64,000 nucleotides of DNA from CAWFGS01 sp963815535 (GCA_963815535.1 CAWFGS010000002.1:62001-126000); one strand, 5' to 3'; positions 33,725 through 45,157 are shown, counted from the first letter of the stretch. Notes: generated from the sequence alone by a model not told the origin. Program-made: numbers and translations.

Positions 33725-34243
33725 TTATTTAGGTTTGAGCGCCGCCAGGGCCGCGAACGGGTTTTCGCGGGTCGGCTCTTTCAGATCGACTGCGTCGCGC
33801 GTTTCCGCCGCGCCGTCTCCGCTGGCATAGGGATCGATGGCCAGCCCCAGCGTCTGCGCGACCGCTTCGCCCAGGTCGAACGCGTCGCCGGTATATTCCA
33901 CGACATCGCAATCCTCCGCCGTCAGCTCGATCTCCGCATCGCCGGTATCGGAATAATCGCGAGGCGGAGTGAAGATCAGCGTGAGTTCCTCTGCAATCGT
34001 CACGGGCAGATCGTCGCCCGATATCGCGCATTTCTGAACGATCGCGGCATTCACCGTGCCGCGCGCAATCACGTCCGCGCCCTCACGGTCCAACGCGATC
34101 AGCGCGTCGAGCGCATCGACCGCCACCAGATCGAACCGTGCCGCCAGCTTCGCGCGTTCCCTTTCATCGGCCGTGATCGCGACCGGTTCCTGCGGCAGAT
34201 GGCGCGCCTTGACCGGGCGGGACAGTTCCAAGAGCGCCGTCAT
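33725..34243 (-). CDS. DUF177 (YceD-like) protein
   Basis: 172 residues from ATG 34243, overlapping the stop of the upstream chaperone gene (ATGA). YceD family features: VKARHLPQEPVAITADERERAKLAARFDL, AAIVQKCAISGDDLPVTIAEELTLIF (degenerate of the usual CxxC region) and ENPFAALAALK at the C-terminus. DUF177 proteins are tied to 23S rRNA or large-subunit maturation and often lie beside rpmF; here rpmF is not adjacent. Confidence 0.85.
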   Translation of the reverse strand: MTALLELSRPVKARHLPQEPVAITADERERAKLAARFDLVAVDALDALIALDREGADVIARGTVNAAIVQKCAISGDDLPVTIAEELTLIFTPPRDYSDTGDAEIELTAEDCDVVEYTGDAFDLGEAVAQTLGLAIDPYASGDGAAETRDAVDLKEPTRENPFAALAALKPK

Positions 34244-34773
34244 CGCGCAATCTCCGCACGCAGCAACTGTTCGTCGTCGATCTGCGCCAATTGCCCGGTG
34301 AGCGCCCTCAGGCCGTCGGCCACACATCGCGCTCCGCCCGCTTCCAATCCGCCATCGGCAAAGGTGACGTTGCGTTCCACCGCCTGCGCCAGCGACGGAC
34401 CATCTTCGGCAAGTCCGGTGCGATAGGCGCCCAGCCGCCCGCCGACCATGCTCATCAATTTGCCCATATTCTTGCCCACGACCACATCGCCTACCCCGAA
34501 TTCGCGCAATTGGCCGTCCATGTCATCGACGAACAATTCCGTCAGCAATGCCGATTTCGGGACCAGGCTCGCGCTGCGTTCCATTCGCAGGATGACGATC
34601 GCCAGCGCCGCGACCATCATCGCGAACCGACCATCGACCGTGTCCGCCACCTTGCAATCGGCATACCAGTGCGGTTCGCGCGCGATTTCGACGGTGCGAT
34701 GCCACAGCGGGCGCAGTTCCTCCTTGGGGTCCGTGCCGAACCCCAGCAAGCGTTTGAGATAGGTGATCGGCAT
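34240..34773 (-). CDS. Ubiquinol-cytochrome c chaperone (CBP3 family)
   Basis: 177 residues with the conserved opening LKRLLGFG, WHRTVEIAREPHWYADCKVADTVDGRFAMMVAALAIVILRME and the FVDDMDGQLREFGVGDVVVGKNMGKLM block of the CBP3/UPF0174 chaperone domain. In mitochondria and alphaproteobacteria it supports cytochrome b and bc1 complex assembly. Coupled to DUF177 downstream and divergent from bamE, an arrangement usual in Sphingomonadales. Confidence 0.92.
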   Translation of the reverse strand: MPITYLKRLLGFGTDPKEELRPLWHRTVEIAREPHWYADCKVADTVDGRFAMMVAALAIVILRMERSASLVPKSALLTELFVDDMDGQLREFGVGDVVVGKNMGKLMSMVGGRLGAYRTGLAEDGPSLAQAVERNVTFADGGLEAGGARCVADGLRALTGQLAQIDDEQLLRAEIAR

Positions 34774-34961
34774 GGCGGCACTCTCTTTCGGGCAGTTGCG
34801 TCGGGGCGTGTTCGTTCACACGCAATTCAACGCTTTGCGATCAAACGCAAGCGAAGGCCGAACGGTCCGCCCGCGACCGCCAGACCATTTGGTTGCGCCC
34901 CATCGGTTGCGTGGGCGCGGCGCAACGAGTAACAGCGGCCCTGCAATCAGAGGAACCCCCG

Positions 34962-35438
34962 ATGCGATCTTCCTATCCCATCCGTATCGCGCTTGCGACC
35001 GCGGCGTTGCTGGCCACCGGCGCGTGCACCTCCATCCGCGAAAGCCGCGGCTATATCACGGACAGCACGCTGGTCGCCGCAGTGCAGCCGGGCATCGACA
35101 ATCAACGCAGCGTGGAAGCGACACTGGGTCGCCCCACCTTCGTCAGCCAGTTCGGCGATCCGACCTGGTATTACGTGTCGAGCGTGACGGGCCGCAAACC
35201 CTTCATCCGCCCGAAGATCGAGGAACATTCGGTGCTGGCGGTGAAATTCGACGCGGGCGGCAACGTCGTGGCGGCGGACACCAGCGGGCTGGACCAGGTC
35301 GCGTATCTGTCCCCCGATGGCGACAAGACCCCGACGCTGGGCCGCGAACGCAGCTTCCTGGAAGATCTGTTCGGCAATATCGGTCAGGTCGGCGCACCGG
35401 GCGCTGGGCGGCCAGCCGGGGCAATAGACGCCCATTGA
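34962..35438 (+). CDS. bamE: BamE (SmpA/OmlA) outer membrane assembly lipoprotein
   Basis: 158 residues from ATG 34962 (GAGGA upstream). Lipoprotein signal ending LLATGACTS; the BamE domain reads VAAVQPGIDNQRSVEATLGRPTFVSQFGDPTWYYVSS, with the Pro/Gly-Thr-Lys-type loop and the paired Trp/Tyr. BamE is a small part of the beta-barrel assembly machine in the outer membrane. Located between the divergent bc1 chaperone gene and hslV. Confidence 0.92.
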   Translation: MRSSYPIRIALATAALLATGACTSIRESRGYITDSTLVAAVQPGIDNQRSVEATLGRPTFVSQFGDPTWYYVSSVTGRKPFIRPKIEEHSVLAVKFDAGGNVVAADTSGLDQVAYLSPDGDKTPTLGRERSFLEDLFGNIGQVGAPGAGRPAGAIDAH

Positions 35439-35469
35439 CCCGGCGTCGTTCGCCACCATATCCCCTGCC

Positions 35470-36043
35470 ATGAACGACAGCATGAACAGCCACGGCCTGA
35501 CGCAGTGGCATGGCACCACCATCATCGGCGTTAAGAAAGACGGCAAGACCGTGATTGCGGGCGACGGGCAGGTGTCGATGGGCAACACCGTGATGAAACC
35601 CAACGCGCGCAAGGTCCGCCGCATCGGCCAGCGACGCGGACGGCACGCAGAAAGTCATCGCCGGTTTTGCAGGCGCGACCGCCGATGCCTTCACTTTGTT
35701 CGAACGGCTGGAAAAAAAGCTGGAGGCGCATCGCGGCCAGTTGCTGCGCGCGGCGGTGGAACTGATGAAGGATTGGCGGACCGACAAATATCTTCGCAAT
35801 CTGGAAGCGTTGATGATCGTCGCCGATGCCGATGTCATGCTGGTGCTGACCGGAAATGGCGACGTGCTGGAACCCGAAGGCGGCATCGCCGCGATCGGAT
35901 CGGGCGGCAATTACGCCCTGAGCGCGGCCAAGGCGCTGGACGATTACGAGGACGATCCCGAAAAGATCGCGCGGCGCGCCATGCAGGTCGCCGCCGAAGT
36001 GTGCGTCTTTACCAACGACCGCGTCACCGTGGAAACGGTGTAA
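35470..36043 (+). CDS. hslV: HslV peptidase subunit, one frameshift
   Basis: Proteolytic subunit of the HslUV ATP-dependent protease. The first 54 residues are in one frame (WHGTTIIGVKKDGKTVIAGDGQVSMGNTVMK; the catalytic Thr follows the processed propeptide in HGTTI). After about 35,627 the reading continues in another frame as ASDADGTQKVIAGFAGATADAFTLFERLEKKL ... VEVCVFTNDRVTVETV-type ending. Together they make a full-length HslV. A one-base indel in the middle of a conserved block in a housekeeping gene is best explained as an assembly error. Next to hslU. Confidence 0.85.
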
Positions 36044-36047
36044 TTCC

Positions 36048-36075
36048 CGTCATCCCAGCTTTCGCCGGGATGACG
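36048..36075. repeat. Short inverted repeat between hslV and hslU
   Basis: CGTCATCCC (36048-36056) and GGGATGACG (36067-36075) form a 9-bp stem. The text matches the common dispersed CGTCATCCC...GGGATGACG palindromes of alphaproteobacteria, and not a terminator, as no T-tract follows. Confidence 0.6.
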
Positions 36076-36101
36076 TATAATTTTGATGGCGAATTGAAAC
36101 C

Positions 36102-37403
36102 ATGATCGAAAACCTCACCCCGAAAGCCATCGTCGCCGCGCTTGACGAACATATTATCGGGCAGAAGGATGCCAAGCGCGCAGTCGCGGTCGCCCTTCGC
36201 AATCGCTGGCGGCGGCAGCGGCTGGGCGACGATCTGCGCGACGAGGTTACGCCCAAGAACATCCTGATGATCGGCCCCACCGGCTGCGGCAAGACCGAAA
36301 TCAGCCGCCGTCTGGCGAAGCTGGCGGAAGCGCCCTTCGTCAAGATCGAGGCGACCAAGTTCACCGAGGTCGGCTATGTCGGGCGCGACGTGGAACAGAT
36401 CGCGCGCGATCTGGCCGAAGAAGCGATCCGGCTGGAGAAGGACCGCCGGCGCGAAGCCGTGCGAGAGGCTGCCAGCGCGGCCGCGATGGACCGGCTGCTG
36501 AACGCTCTGGTCGGCGACGGCGCATCGGAAGCCACGCGCGAAAGTTTCCGCGCAGCGCATCGTCGACAATTCCATGAACGACACCGAAGTCGAAATCGAG
36601 GTGGCCGACACCCTGCCGCGCAGATGGACATACCCGGCATGCCCGGCGGCATGGGCATGATCGATCTCAGCGACATGATGGGCAAGGCGTTCGGCAAGAC
36701 AACCGCGAAGCGCCGCAAGCTGAAAGTGCCCGAAGCGTGGGACAAGCTGGTCGATGAAGAAGCCGAAAAGCGCATGGATCAGGACGACGTCGCCCGTGTC
36801 GCGCTGGCCAATGCTGAAACCAACGGCATCGTGTTTCTGGACGAAATCGACAAGATCGCGGTCAGCGACGTGCGCGGCGGCTCTGTCAGCCGCGAAGGGG
36901 TCCAGCGCGATCTGCTGCCTTTGATCGAAGGGACGACCGTAGCGACCAAATACGGGCCGATGAAAACGGACCATATCCTGTTCATCGCCAGCGGCGCGTT
37001 CCACGTCTCCAAACCCAGCGACATGCTGCCCGAATTGCAGGGCCGCCTGCCGATCCGCGTCGAATTGCGCGCGCTGACGGAAGAGGATTTCGTCCGCATC
37101 CTGTCCGAAACGCGGGCCAATCTGGTCTCGCAATACATCGCGCTGCTGGGAACCGAGGAAGTCACGCTGGACATCCGGGACGAAGCGGTCGCCGAAATCG
37201 CCAAGATCGCCGCGCAGGTGAACGAAAGCGTCGAGAACATCGGCGCCCGCCGCCTGCAGACGGTGATGGAAAAACTGGTCGAGGATATCAGTTTCGAAGC
37301 GGAAGAGCATGTGGGCGAAACGATCACCATCGACGCAGCCTATGTGCGCGAACGCCTGACCCAACTGGCGCAGGACAGCGATCTGAGTAAGTATATTCTG
37401 TAG
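36102..37403 (+). CDS. hslU: HslU ATPase subunit, two compensating frameshifts
   Basis: AAA+ unfoldase of the HslUV protease, 433 residues. Walker A GPTGCGKT (about residues 63-70), GYVGRDVEQI pore loop, Walker B VFLDEIDKI, sensor and arginine-finger region NIGARRLQTVMEKL, and the C-terminal LSKYIL that activates HslV. Between about 36,550 and 36,615 the frame is shifted: the other frame gives RIVDNSMNDTEVEIEVADT, the expected I-domain start, so two opposite single-base errors enclose about 20 residues. Total length is normal. Confidence 0.88.
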   Translation: MIENLTPKAIVAALDEHIIGQKDAKRAVAVALRNRWRRQRLGDDLRDEVTPKNILMIGPTGCGKTEISRRLAKLAEAPFVKIEATKFTEVGYVGRDVEQIARDLAEEAIRLEKDRRREAVREAASAAAMDRLLNALVGDGASEATRESFRAAHRRQFHERHRSRNRGGRHPAAQMDIPGMPGGMGMIDLSDMMGKAFGKTTAKRRKLKVPEAWDKLVDEEAEKRMDQDDVARVALANAETNGIVFLDEIDKIAVSDVRGGSVSREGVQRDLLPLIEGTTVATKYGPMKTDHILFIASGAFHVSKPSDMLPELQGRLPIRVELRALTEEDFVRILSETRANLVSQYIALLGTEEVTLDIRDEAVAEIAKIAAQVNESVENIGARRLQTVMEKLVEDISFEAEEHVGETITIDAAYVRERLTQLAQDSDLSKYIL

Positions 37404-37469
37404 CCGCAGACTTGCCTTAATCCGCCGCGCTTGTTCTAACGGATCCCGAACAATCATCAGGGGACCGAC

Positions 37470-40327
37470 ATGCTCAAATCGTTACTGGCCACCGGCGCAG
37501 CCATCATCGCCCTTTCCACCGGTATGCCCGTTCTGGCGCAGGGCACGGAAGGGCAGACGGCAACGGCAACGGCGTCGGCCCCGGCGATCGATGTGCCCGA
37601 AATCGCATTCACTCAGTGGACACTGGCCAATGGTCTGACGGTCATCGCCATTCCCGACGACACCACCGCCACCGTCACCACATCGATGTGGTACGATGTC
37701 GGCAGCAAGCTGGACCCCGAAGGGCGCAGCGGTTTTGCCCACCTGTTCGAACATATTCTCAGCCGCAAGACGGAGAATATGCCGTACAACGAAATTGCCA
37801 GTCTGACGGCGGATATCGGCGGCACGCGCAACGCATCGAACAGCCCGGACCGCACCAATTATTTCGAACAGGTTCCCGCGCAATATCTCGAACGGATGCT
37901 GTGGACGCACAAGGAACGTATGGCGCTGCCCGTCGTCGATCAGGAAGTGTTCGACAACGAACGCAACGTGGTGAAGGAAGAATTGCGTCAGCGCGTTCTC
38001 GCACCCCCCTATGGCCGGTTCCAGCGCTTCGTGCTGGCGGAAAACAGTTACGACGTGTTGCCGCAACGCCGCCCCGGCATCGGTTCGATCGAAGAACTGG
38101 ACGCTGCCACGCTGGATGATGCGCGCGCATTCCATCAGGCGTATTACGGGCCGGACACCGCCACGCTGATCGTTGCGGGCAATTTCGACACCGCCGATCT
38201 GCGCGCGTTGGTCGATAAGTATTTCGCCGCGATCCCGCCGCGCGAAAACCCCGTGCCGCTGGCGATTGCCGCGCGCGAACCTGCGCGCACGCAAGCCCGC
38301 TTCGTCGCCGCTACGGCGCCCAATGTGCCGCTGCCGCTGGTCGGCGCGACGTGGAAGACGCCGCCTGCCGGGGACCGCGATATGCCAGCGCTCGAAGTGC
38401 TGGATGCCATCATGTCGTCGGGTCAGAACAGCCGATTGCACGCGGCGCTGGTCCGCACGGGCAAGGCGGTTCAGGTCGCGCAGTTCATCAGCACCTAGCG
38501 AAGAGGGCGGCTCTTTCGCGCAGTTCGCCGTGATCAATCCGGCAGCGGATGTGGAAGAGGTGCAGAGCATCATGGCCGCCGAACGCGAACGGGTGCGGAC
38601 GACACCCGTCACCGCCGCCGAACTGGCCGAAGCGAAAAACGAATTGTTCGCCGGCGTGCTAGACCGCCGCGAGACGGCGCGCGGTCGCGCGTTCGAACTG
38701 GGCGAGGCGTTGATGCTGACCGGCAATCCCCGATCCGCCGATGCGCGGCTGGCGGGATGGAAAGCGGTCACCATTGCCGACGTGCAGCGGGTGGCGCAAA
38801 ATTACCTGGGTGAAAACCAGCGGGTTGCGCTCACCTATGTCGCCGGGGCGGACGATCCCGCCAGCTACGCCAATCCCGCACCGATGCCGACTTTCCGCAG
38901 CATTCCGATGGCCGTTGGCGAACCGCGCATGGTCAAGGCGGAAGGGGATCGCGAATTGCCGCCGGGCGCGGGCGCCGTTCCGACTGTCGCGGCAGCGGAT
39001 ATCGTCACGCGGACTCTGGCAAACGGGGTGGAGGTCGTCTCCACTCAGACCGGCAATGTGCCGATCGCCACCATGACGGTCGTGTTGCCCGGCGGCAGCG
39101 CCACCGATGCGCGCGACAAGGCGGGCGTTGCCGAACTGGCGGCGGCGCTGGCGGATAAAGGCACGGCAACCATGAGCGCGCCCGAAATCGCCGCCCGGCT
39201 GGAAAGTCTGGGCGCGTCGTTCGGCGGCACGGCGAGCGATGACGGCACGTATTTCAGCCTGACCGCACCGGTCGCGACGATTGGCGGAGGCGGGGCAGGT
39301 GCTGGCCGCGATCATTACCGATGCGGCCTACCCGGAAGAAGAGTTCCAGCGCGAACGCAAACGGTCCGTCGATGGGTTGCAGGTCGCGTTGAAAGACCCC
39401 GGCGCGCTGGCGCAGATGGTGGCCGCACCGGTCATGTACGGCACGGCTCCCTATGGCACGGTGGCCACGACGCAAAGCCTGGAAGCGATTACCGCGTCCG
39501 ATCTAGTCGCGCATCGCAACGCCTATTGGCATCCCGCGCGGGCCAAAGTGATCGTGAGCGGCGGGATCGCCGCGAACGCTGCGCAGGAACTGGCTGAGAC
39601 ATTGCTGGGAGATTGGCAGGGAACGGGCACGCCGCCTGCGCCCATTGCCGATCCCGATGGCGCGGACCAGGCCCCGCGTACGATCGTGATCGACATGCCC
39701 GATGCAGGCCAGGCGGCAGTGATCGCGGGAATGCGGACATTGGGCCGCAGCGATGACGATTATTACCGTCTGATGCTGGCCAATGCGGTGTTGGGCGGCG
39801 GTTCCAACGGGCGCCTGTTCGAAGAAGTGCGGACCAAGCGTGCCTTGTCCTACGGCGCGTACAGTTCGTTGCCGAGCCGTTCGGGCGAAGCGGTCCTGAC
39901 CGCCAGCGCGCAGACGAAGAACGAAACCGCCACCGAGGTTGCGGAAATCTTCCTGAACGAATTCGCGCGATTGGGTTCGGAAGATCTGACGGAGGAATTT
40001 CTGGAAACCCGTCGCCTCGATCTGGGCGGTTCCTATTCGCGGGCGCTGGAAACCAGTTCCGGTTTCAACGCCGTGGTCGCGGGCCTGATGTTGCAGGGGC
40101 TGGAACCTGCGGAAGCGGCGCGGCTTGCGGAACGGCTGTCGGGCGTGGGACCGGGCGACGCGACAGGTGTCGCAGGCAGGCTGGTCGATCCGGCGAATGC
40201 GTCGATCGTCATCGTCGGCGATGCCAAGCAGTTCATCGACAAATTGCGTGTTCTGCGCCCCGATGTCGAGGTTATCTCTGCCGACGAACTCGATCTGACC
40301 AAGGCCGATCTGCGCGCGGCCAGTTAA
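37470..40327 (+). CDS. Periplasmic two-domain M16 zinc peptidase, two frameshifts
   Basis: About 950 residues when three reading-frame pieces are joined. Signal peptide (LKSLLATGAAIIALSTGMPVLAQ), first M16 domain with inverted zinc motif HLFEH (in GFAHLFEHILSRKT), then a second, inactive-type M16 domain (VVLPGGSATDARDKAGVAELAAALADKGT ...; C-terminal ANAVLGGGSNGRLFEEVRTKRALSYGAYSS). Single extra bases at about 38,499 (creating TAG in ISTSEEGGSF) and about 39,283 (before AEAGQVLAAII) break it. Family members degrade peptides in the periplasm. Probably intact in the real genome. Confidence 0.85.
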
Positions 40328-40357
40328 GGCATCCCATGGCTTGCTGGCGGCGCGCGG

Positions 40358-42223
40358 TTACTCCGCCGCCAGCATTTCGCCATCGTTCTGCTGGCGCGTC
40401 CACATTTCGGCATAAAGGCCGTCGCGCCGCAACAGTTCCGTATGGCTGCCGCGTTCGGCCAGCCGGCCCTGATCCAGCACCAGTATTTCGTCCGCATCGG
40501 CGATGGTGGACAGGCGGTGCGCGATGGAAATGCCGGTGCGGTGTTCCGATACGCGGCGCAAGGTGGCGAGGATGTCCTGTTCCGTCCGGGAATCGAGCGC
40601 GCTGGTGGCTTCGTCCAGGATCAGGATCGGCGGATCTTTCACCAAGGTGCGCGCGATGGCGACGCGCTGCTTTTCCCCGCCCGACAGTTTCAGCCCGCGT
40701 TCGCCGACCTCGGTATCGAACCCCTGGGGCAGACGTTCGATGAACGGCAGGATCGACGCGCCTTGCGCGGCGGCCTGCGACCGCCGCCTCGTCCGCGCCT
40801 TCGCGGCCATAGGCGATGTTGTAGCCGATCGTGTCGTTGAACAGCACGCTGTCCTGCGGCACGATCCCGATCGCGGCGCGCAGCGCTTTCCTGCGTGACC
40901 GTGGCGATATCCTGCCCGTCGATCAGGATGCGCCCGACTGCGGATCGTAGAAACGGAACAGCAGCCGCGCGATGGTGGATTTGCCCGCACCGGACGGGCC
41001 GACGATGGCGACGCTGCTTGCCGGCGGGAACCTCGAAGCTCAGACCGTGCAGGATGGTGCGCCCTCGTCGTAACCGAAGATGACATTGTCGAAGACCACG
41101 GTGGGCTGGCGATCCGCAGGGCCGGCGCGCCCGGTGCGTCCTCAACTTCCAGCGGGGTGTCCATCAGCTGGAACATTTCGGCCATGTCGATCAGCCCCTG
41201 CCGGATGATGCGATAGACCCAGCCCAGCATGTCGAGCGGCCGGAACAGCTGCAGCAGGTACGTGTTCACGAACACCAGATCGCCGACACGTCAGCCGCCC
41301 CTGGCTCCAGCCCCATACCGTCCAGCGCCATCGCGCCCGCCATCAGCCCGTTGGTAATCAGCGACTGCGTGATGTTGAGCAGGCCGAGCGAGTTTTCGGA
41401 TTTGATCGCCGCTTCGGCATAGGCGCTGGCCGCGCCGGCGTAGCGCGCTTCTTCGCGCGGTTCGGCGCCGAAATATTTGACCGTTTCGTAATTGAGCAGC
41501 GAATCGACCGCGCGGTGGAGAGCGTTGCCATCCAGATCGTTCATTTCGCGCGCGCAGCTTGGTGCGCCATTCGGTGATCCAGCGGGTGATCGCGATATAG
41601 GCGACGACGGTCACGCCGGTCGCCGCCACCAGCTCCCACCCGAAATTGAGGTAGAAGATGACGCCGACCGCCACCAGTTCGATGATCGTCGGCGCGATGT
41701 TGAACAGCAGGAAATAGAGCATCGAATTGATGCTCTTGGTGCCGCGTTCGATGGTCTTGGTGACTTCTCCCGTGCGGCGCGACAGGTGGAACCGCAGCGA
41801 CAGCCGGTGCAGGCGGTGGAACACATCGGTCGCCAGCGACCGGATCGCGTCCTGCCCCACCCGTTCGAACGCCATGTTGCGCAGATTGTCGAACGCAACG
41901 CCGGTAAAGCGGCCAAGTCCGTAGGCCAGCACCATCGCCAGCGCGACCATAGCCGCCTCGTTCGACGGGGTGGTCATCCCGTCGACCGCCGCGCGATAGG
42001 CGAAGGGCAGCGACAGCACGATCGCCTTAGCCGCCAGCACCAGCACCATCGCGATGACGATGCGCCGTTTCAGCGACGGTTGACCTTCGGCCAGAGATAG
42101 GGGAGGAACCGGTTCAGCGTCGTCCAGCTGTCTTGCGGCGGGCGTGGTCGGTTGCGGTATCGGGTGGCATCGTTGGGAAAGATGGTCGCTGGACACCCGA
42201 TCCGCAATGGTTGGTTGCCCCAT
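40358..42223 (-). CDS. ATM1-type ABC exporter, several frameshifts
   Basis: About 620 residues reconstructed from at least five frame pieces. Membrane domain first (IVIAMVLVLAAKAIVLSLPFAYRAAVDGM; RNMAFERVGQDAIRSLATDVFHRLHRLSLRFHLSRRTGEVTKTIERG; VDSLLNYETVKYFGAE), then the ATPase with LRAAIGIVPQDSVLFNDTIGYNIAYGR, signature LSGGEKQRVAIARTL, Walker B ILILDEATSALD and SIAHRLSTI. The signature text YETVKYF and the RTGEVTKTIERG block are those of ATM1/HMT1 exporters linked to glutathione-bound metals or Fe-S precursors. Breaks occur near 41,545, 41,290, 41,110, 41,040, 40,890 and 40,780. Confidence 0.82.
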
Positions 42224-42245
42224 CGGGCAAGTTACCGCACGAACA

Positions 42246-43201
42246 TTACCGCCCGATACGCCGGTTGCAGTTGCGATTTTTCTGCCATCCGTTGCCCGCA
42301 ATATCGTCCGGCAGATCGAACAGCACCGAACGCGAGTCGAAATCGATCGCCACCCGGTCCAGTATCCGCAGGTTGTCCATGCCCAGAATCAGGGCCGGGC
42401 GGTTTTCCAGCCCCAGCGCGTCGAAGGCGGGACTGTCGGCGAAGGTTATCGGCACGCCTGCAATTCCAGCGATCCGATCTGCAACCGTTCGGCATAGTTC
42501 AGGCGACCCGTAATCGCTTCCCCCAGAACGTCTTTCGATACGACATGGTTGCGCTCGCCCGACGCGCGCCTGATCGCGGATCGTCTTCGCACGCTTTCGC
42601 AGGGCCAGCATTGCCCATGCTGACTTGCGCGCCGGTGTCGATGACGATCGCGATGCGCACCCGGTCGATCACTGCGTCGGTTATGATCATCTGGCCGAGC
42701 CGGCGGCGAGCGCGGACAACGATTTCAAACTCGCTGCTGTCGCTGCGGCGCGCAGGTTCCACCACGCTCAACCGGTTGTCCCGAAAATCGATGATCACCC
42801 GCAGATCCTGCAAACTGTCCAGCCCCAGTATGCCGTCCGCGCCCATATCGCGCGCCTCCAGGCGCGGGGCGGAAATGTCGCGAACACATTGCCGGCAAAG
42901 CCCAGTTCGCCGATCTCGACCAGATCGACCGGCGCGGTGCTGGCCATGCCGACCACGTGGCGTGTCCGACGATCGGCAGGCCGAGGCGATCGGACACGGC
43001 GCTGGACACGATGGTCGCCTGCGATCCCGTGTCGATCATGAAGCGATAGGGGCCTTGTCGTCGATGGTGACGGGCACGGTCATCCGGTCGAAGAAATCGG
43101 CGCGTGCCGAATGACGGCGATCTGTTCGGGGTCCAGTTCGGCCACGGTCTGGGCAGTGTCGGATGCGACGGCGTGGTCGCGATCAACGGCAGGGCCAGCA
43201 A
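42246..43201 (-). CDS. Retropepsin-like aspartic protease, frameshifted
   Basis: Two aspartic-protease-like half domains are seen in different frames: YRFMIDTGSQATIVSSAVSDRLGLPIVG with the catalytic DTG, then MGADGILGLDSLQDLRVIIDFRDNRLSV, and a second RIAIVIDTGAQVSMGN with DTG, ending ILGMDNLRILDRVAIDFDSRSVLFDLPDD. At least three frame changes are needed. The start is unclear: a TTG at 43201 precedes a hydrophobic segment (LLALPLIATT) but an earlier start may be hidden by another error. Such proteins are usually periplasmic. Tandem with the ABC exporter gene. Confidence 0.65.
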
Positions 43202-43337
43202 GGCGCGATCGAGCGGAGGGGGCCAGTTTTGGGCGAACTATCGCGGCATTCTCGTATCTGAAACCGCAACCCGCCCCGCCGATCGGATCGATAGCATAGG
43301 TCGGCGCGGTGTCGGAATCGCTTCGGACGGCGGCCCC

Positions 43338-44840
43338 TCAAACGGCAGTAAGCGGCCCAGCCTCGGCATCCGCCTCAGCCAGCGGATCGCCGCGATTGCG
43401 CAGCATGGCCCACGTCTCGCGCAGGATCGCGCGGCCAGCCCAACCAGAAGGTCGCGCCATAGGCCGACGCCGCCCACCGGCACCATGATCAGCAGGCGCA
43501 CGAACGGGGGCAGGGGGACGACCAGCCGTGCACGGCGAACACCACCGCCGCCATGATCGCGCAAGCCATCGCGATCGGCACCAGCTCGCGCATCAGTCAC
43601 GCCGATCGTCATGTCGATGGCGCGCAGCGTCAGCGTCAGCGTGAAGGCGAGCAGCGACGGGCGCCGCCATCCACCAGGCATAGACCAGCCCCATCGGCCC
43701 GCTGTCCACGCCGATCAGGAATGCGATGGGAAAGAGTACCGCGCCGAATGCACTGGTCATCACATAGATGCGCGGCCGCCCGATGGCATTGGTCGCCGGC
43801 GAACACACAATCTGCAGTGCCAAGGCCGGCATGGCGATCGCAAGGCCGGCGATGATCGGGATCATTTCCGCCCATTTCTGCCCGACGAGGGTCAGGACAC
43901 TGCATCCGCCGTCAGCGCCAGCCCGATATATAGCGGGGCCGTGACCAGCAGCACCGTCCGCAGGGTCCGCAGGAAGAATGGCGCCAGCGGCAGCCCGGCT
44001 TGTGCAGTTCGGCATAGGCGGGAAAGGCGACCTCGTTGATCGGCGGCAGGAACCGTCCCGTGATGATCAGCGTCAGGAACAACGCCTCTGAATAGATGAC
44101 CCAGATCATGGGTATCGAAACGCGGCCCGCGATGAAGATGTCGCTCTGGCTCTGGACGATCCAGAGCAACTGGCACACGGTCAGCGCGCCGCCGAAGGTC
44201 ATGATGTCGCGCGCGCCGCGAAAATCGAAAATCGGCCAGACCAGCATGCGCGCGGCAATCGTCAGGCCCAGTGCGCGCACGCCCGCCATCGCGATCGGCG
44301 CATAGACCAGCGCCCACACACCCCAACCCGACAGGGCCACGCAACCAATAGCTGTCGCCGCGCCCGACTGACGGCGCATAGCAGGTTGACCATACCCTGA
44401 TTGCGGAACTCTATCCGGCGCGCCAGCAAGGCGGACGGCAGGGCGATGAAAGGTGTGGTGAGGAAGAGGACCGCCTGCACGCGCAGCATATCGGCCACTA
44501 CGGGTTGCCCGTAATAGGCCGCGGCTTCCGGGGCGAGCAGGAACTGAGCGGCGGCGATCAGCGTGTTGGCCACGATCAGCATGCCGAAGACCTGGCCAGA
44601 TTCGTCGCTCGGTTACCTCGTGCGGCCTGGATCAGGGATGTCGCAAAGCAGTACCCGTTGAGGAATGCCAGCGCGGCCAGCACCACCTGGGTCATCGCGA
44701 ACAAACCGTAGTCGCGCGGGTCGAGCAGGCGGAACCACCAATGGTCGAGCCCCAGGTGATGATCTGCGCCATCACCTGCGTGCCCCAGCGCCACGCCATC
44801 GCACTGCGAACGCGCGCGCCGAAACCTCGGGTTCCGTCAT
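43338..44840 (-). CDS. Polysaccharide/oligosaccharide flippase, many frameshifts
   Basis: A roughly 500-residue multi-pass membrane protein, read from at least six frame pieces between ATG 44840 and TGA 43338. Pieces in order: MAWRWGTQVMAQIITWGSTI, LLDPRDYGLFAMTQVVLAALAFLNGY, VYAPIAMAGVRALGLTIAARML, FGGALTVCQLLWIVQSQSDIFIAGRV, LFLTLIITGRFLPPINEVAFPAYAEL, AEMIPIIAGLAIAMPALALQIVCSPATNAIGRPRIYV and a C-terminal LAEADAEAGPLTAV. These match Wzx/MOP-superfamily O-antigen flippases. The many breaks in one gene again point to sequence errors; true gene decay cannot be excluded. Confidence 0.7.
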
Positions 44841-45128
44841 GGGGGGCAGGGCGATGTGCGTTCATTGCGCCCGGCTATACGAAACAGGTGTGGACAATTG
44901 GCTTCGCCGATAATCGGGCGACGTGAACGGACATCCGGGATGGGATGTCGTTTATGATGTGGCGAAGCGAATTCCGCATGATCTCGGCGCGATTTCAGGT
45001 GATTCCCGGCCGGATCTATCGGCAAAAGCGACATGCGGGCCGGACATCGGCAATCAAGTCGCCCGGCTGTAACCCCGCGCAATTCCGGGCTTTTTGACAA
45101 TCTTTGTAATTATCTTTCAAAAAGCGGT
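44841..45128. other. Intergenic region upstream of the rRNA promoter
   Basis: Nearly 290 bases between the flippase start and the rRNA promoter. Contains an isolated TTGACA (45094-45099) without a well-spaced -10. Nothing else recognised. Confidence 0.4.
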
Positions 45129-45157
45129 TTGACCCGAATCCAAGATCGCCCTTAGAA
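45129..45157 (+). promoter_or_regulatory. Probable rRNA operon promoter
   Basis: TTGACC (45129-45134), a 17-base spacer and TTAGAA (45152-45157) stand about 360 bases before 16S, at the typical distance for a ribosomal leader. The leader downstream carries boxA and the processing stem. Confidence 0.5.

Noticed and set aside
41500..42100. Plus-strand 202-codon open frame opposite the ABC exporter gene
   Set aside because: Shadow frame rich in Arg, His and Gln; the minus strand encodes the transporter membrane domain with clear family motifs.
35600..44840. Programmed ribosomal frameshifting in hslV, hslU and the M16 gene
   Set aside because: No slippery heptamer or stimulatory structure recurs, breaks fall at different places and occur in compensating pairs across unrelated genes; sequence error is simpler.
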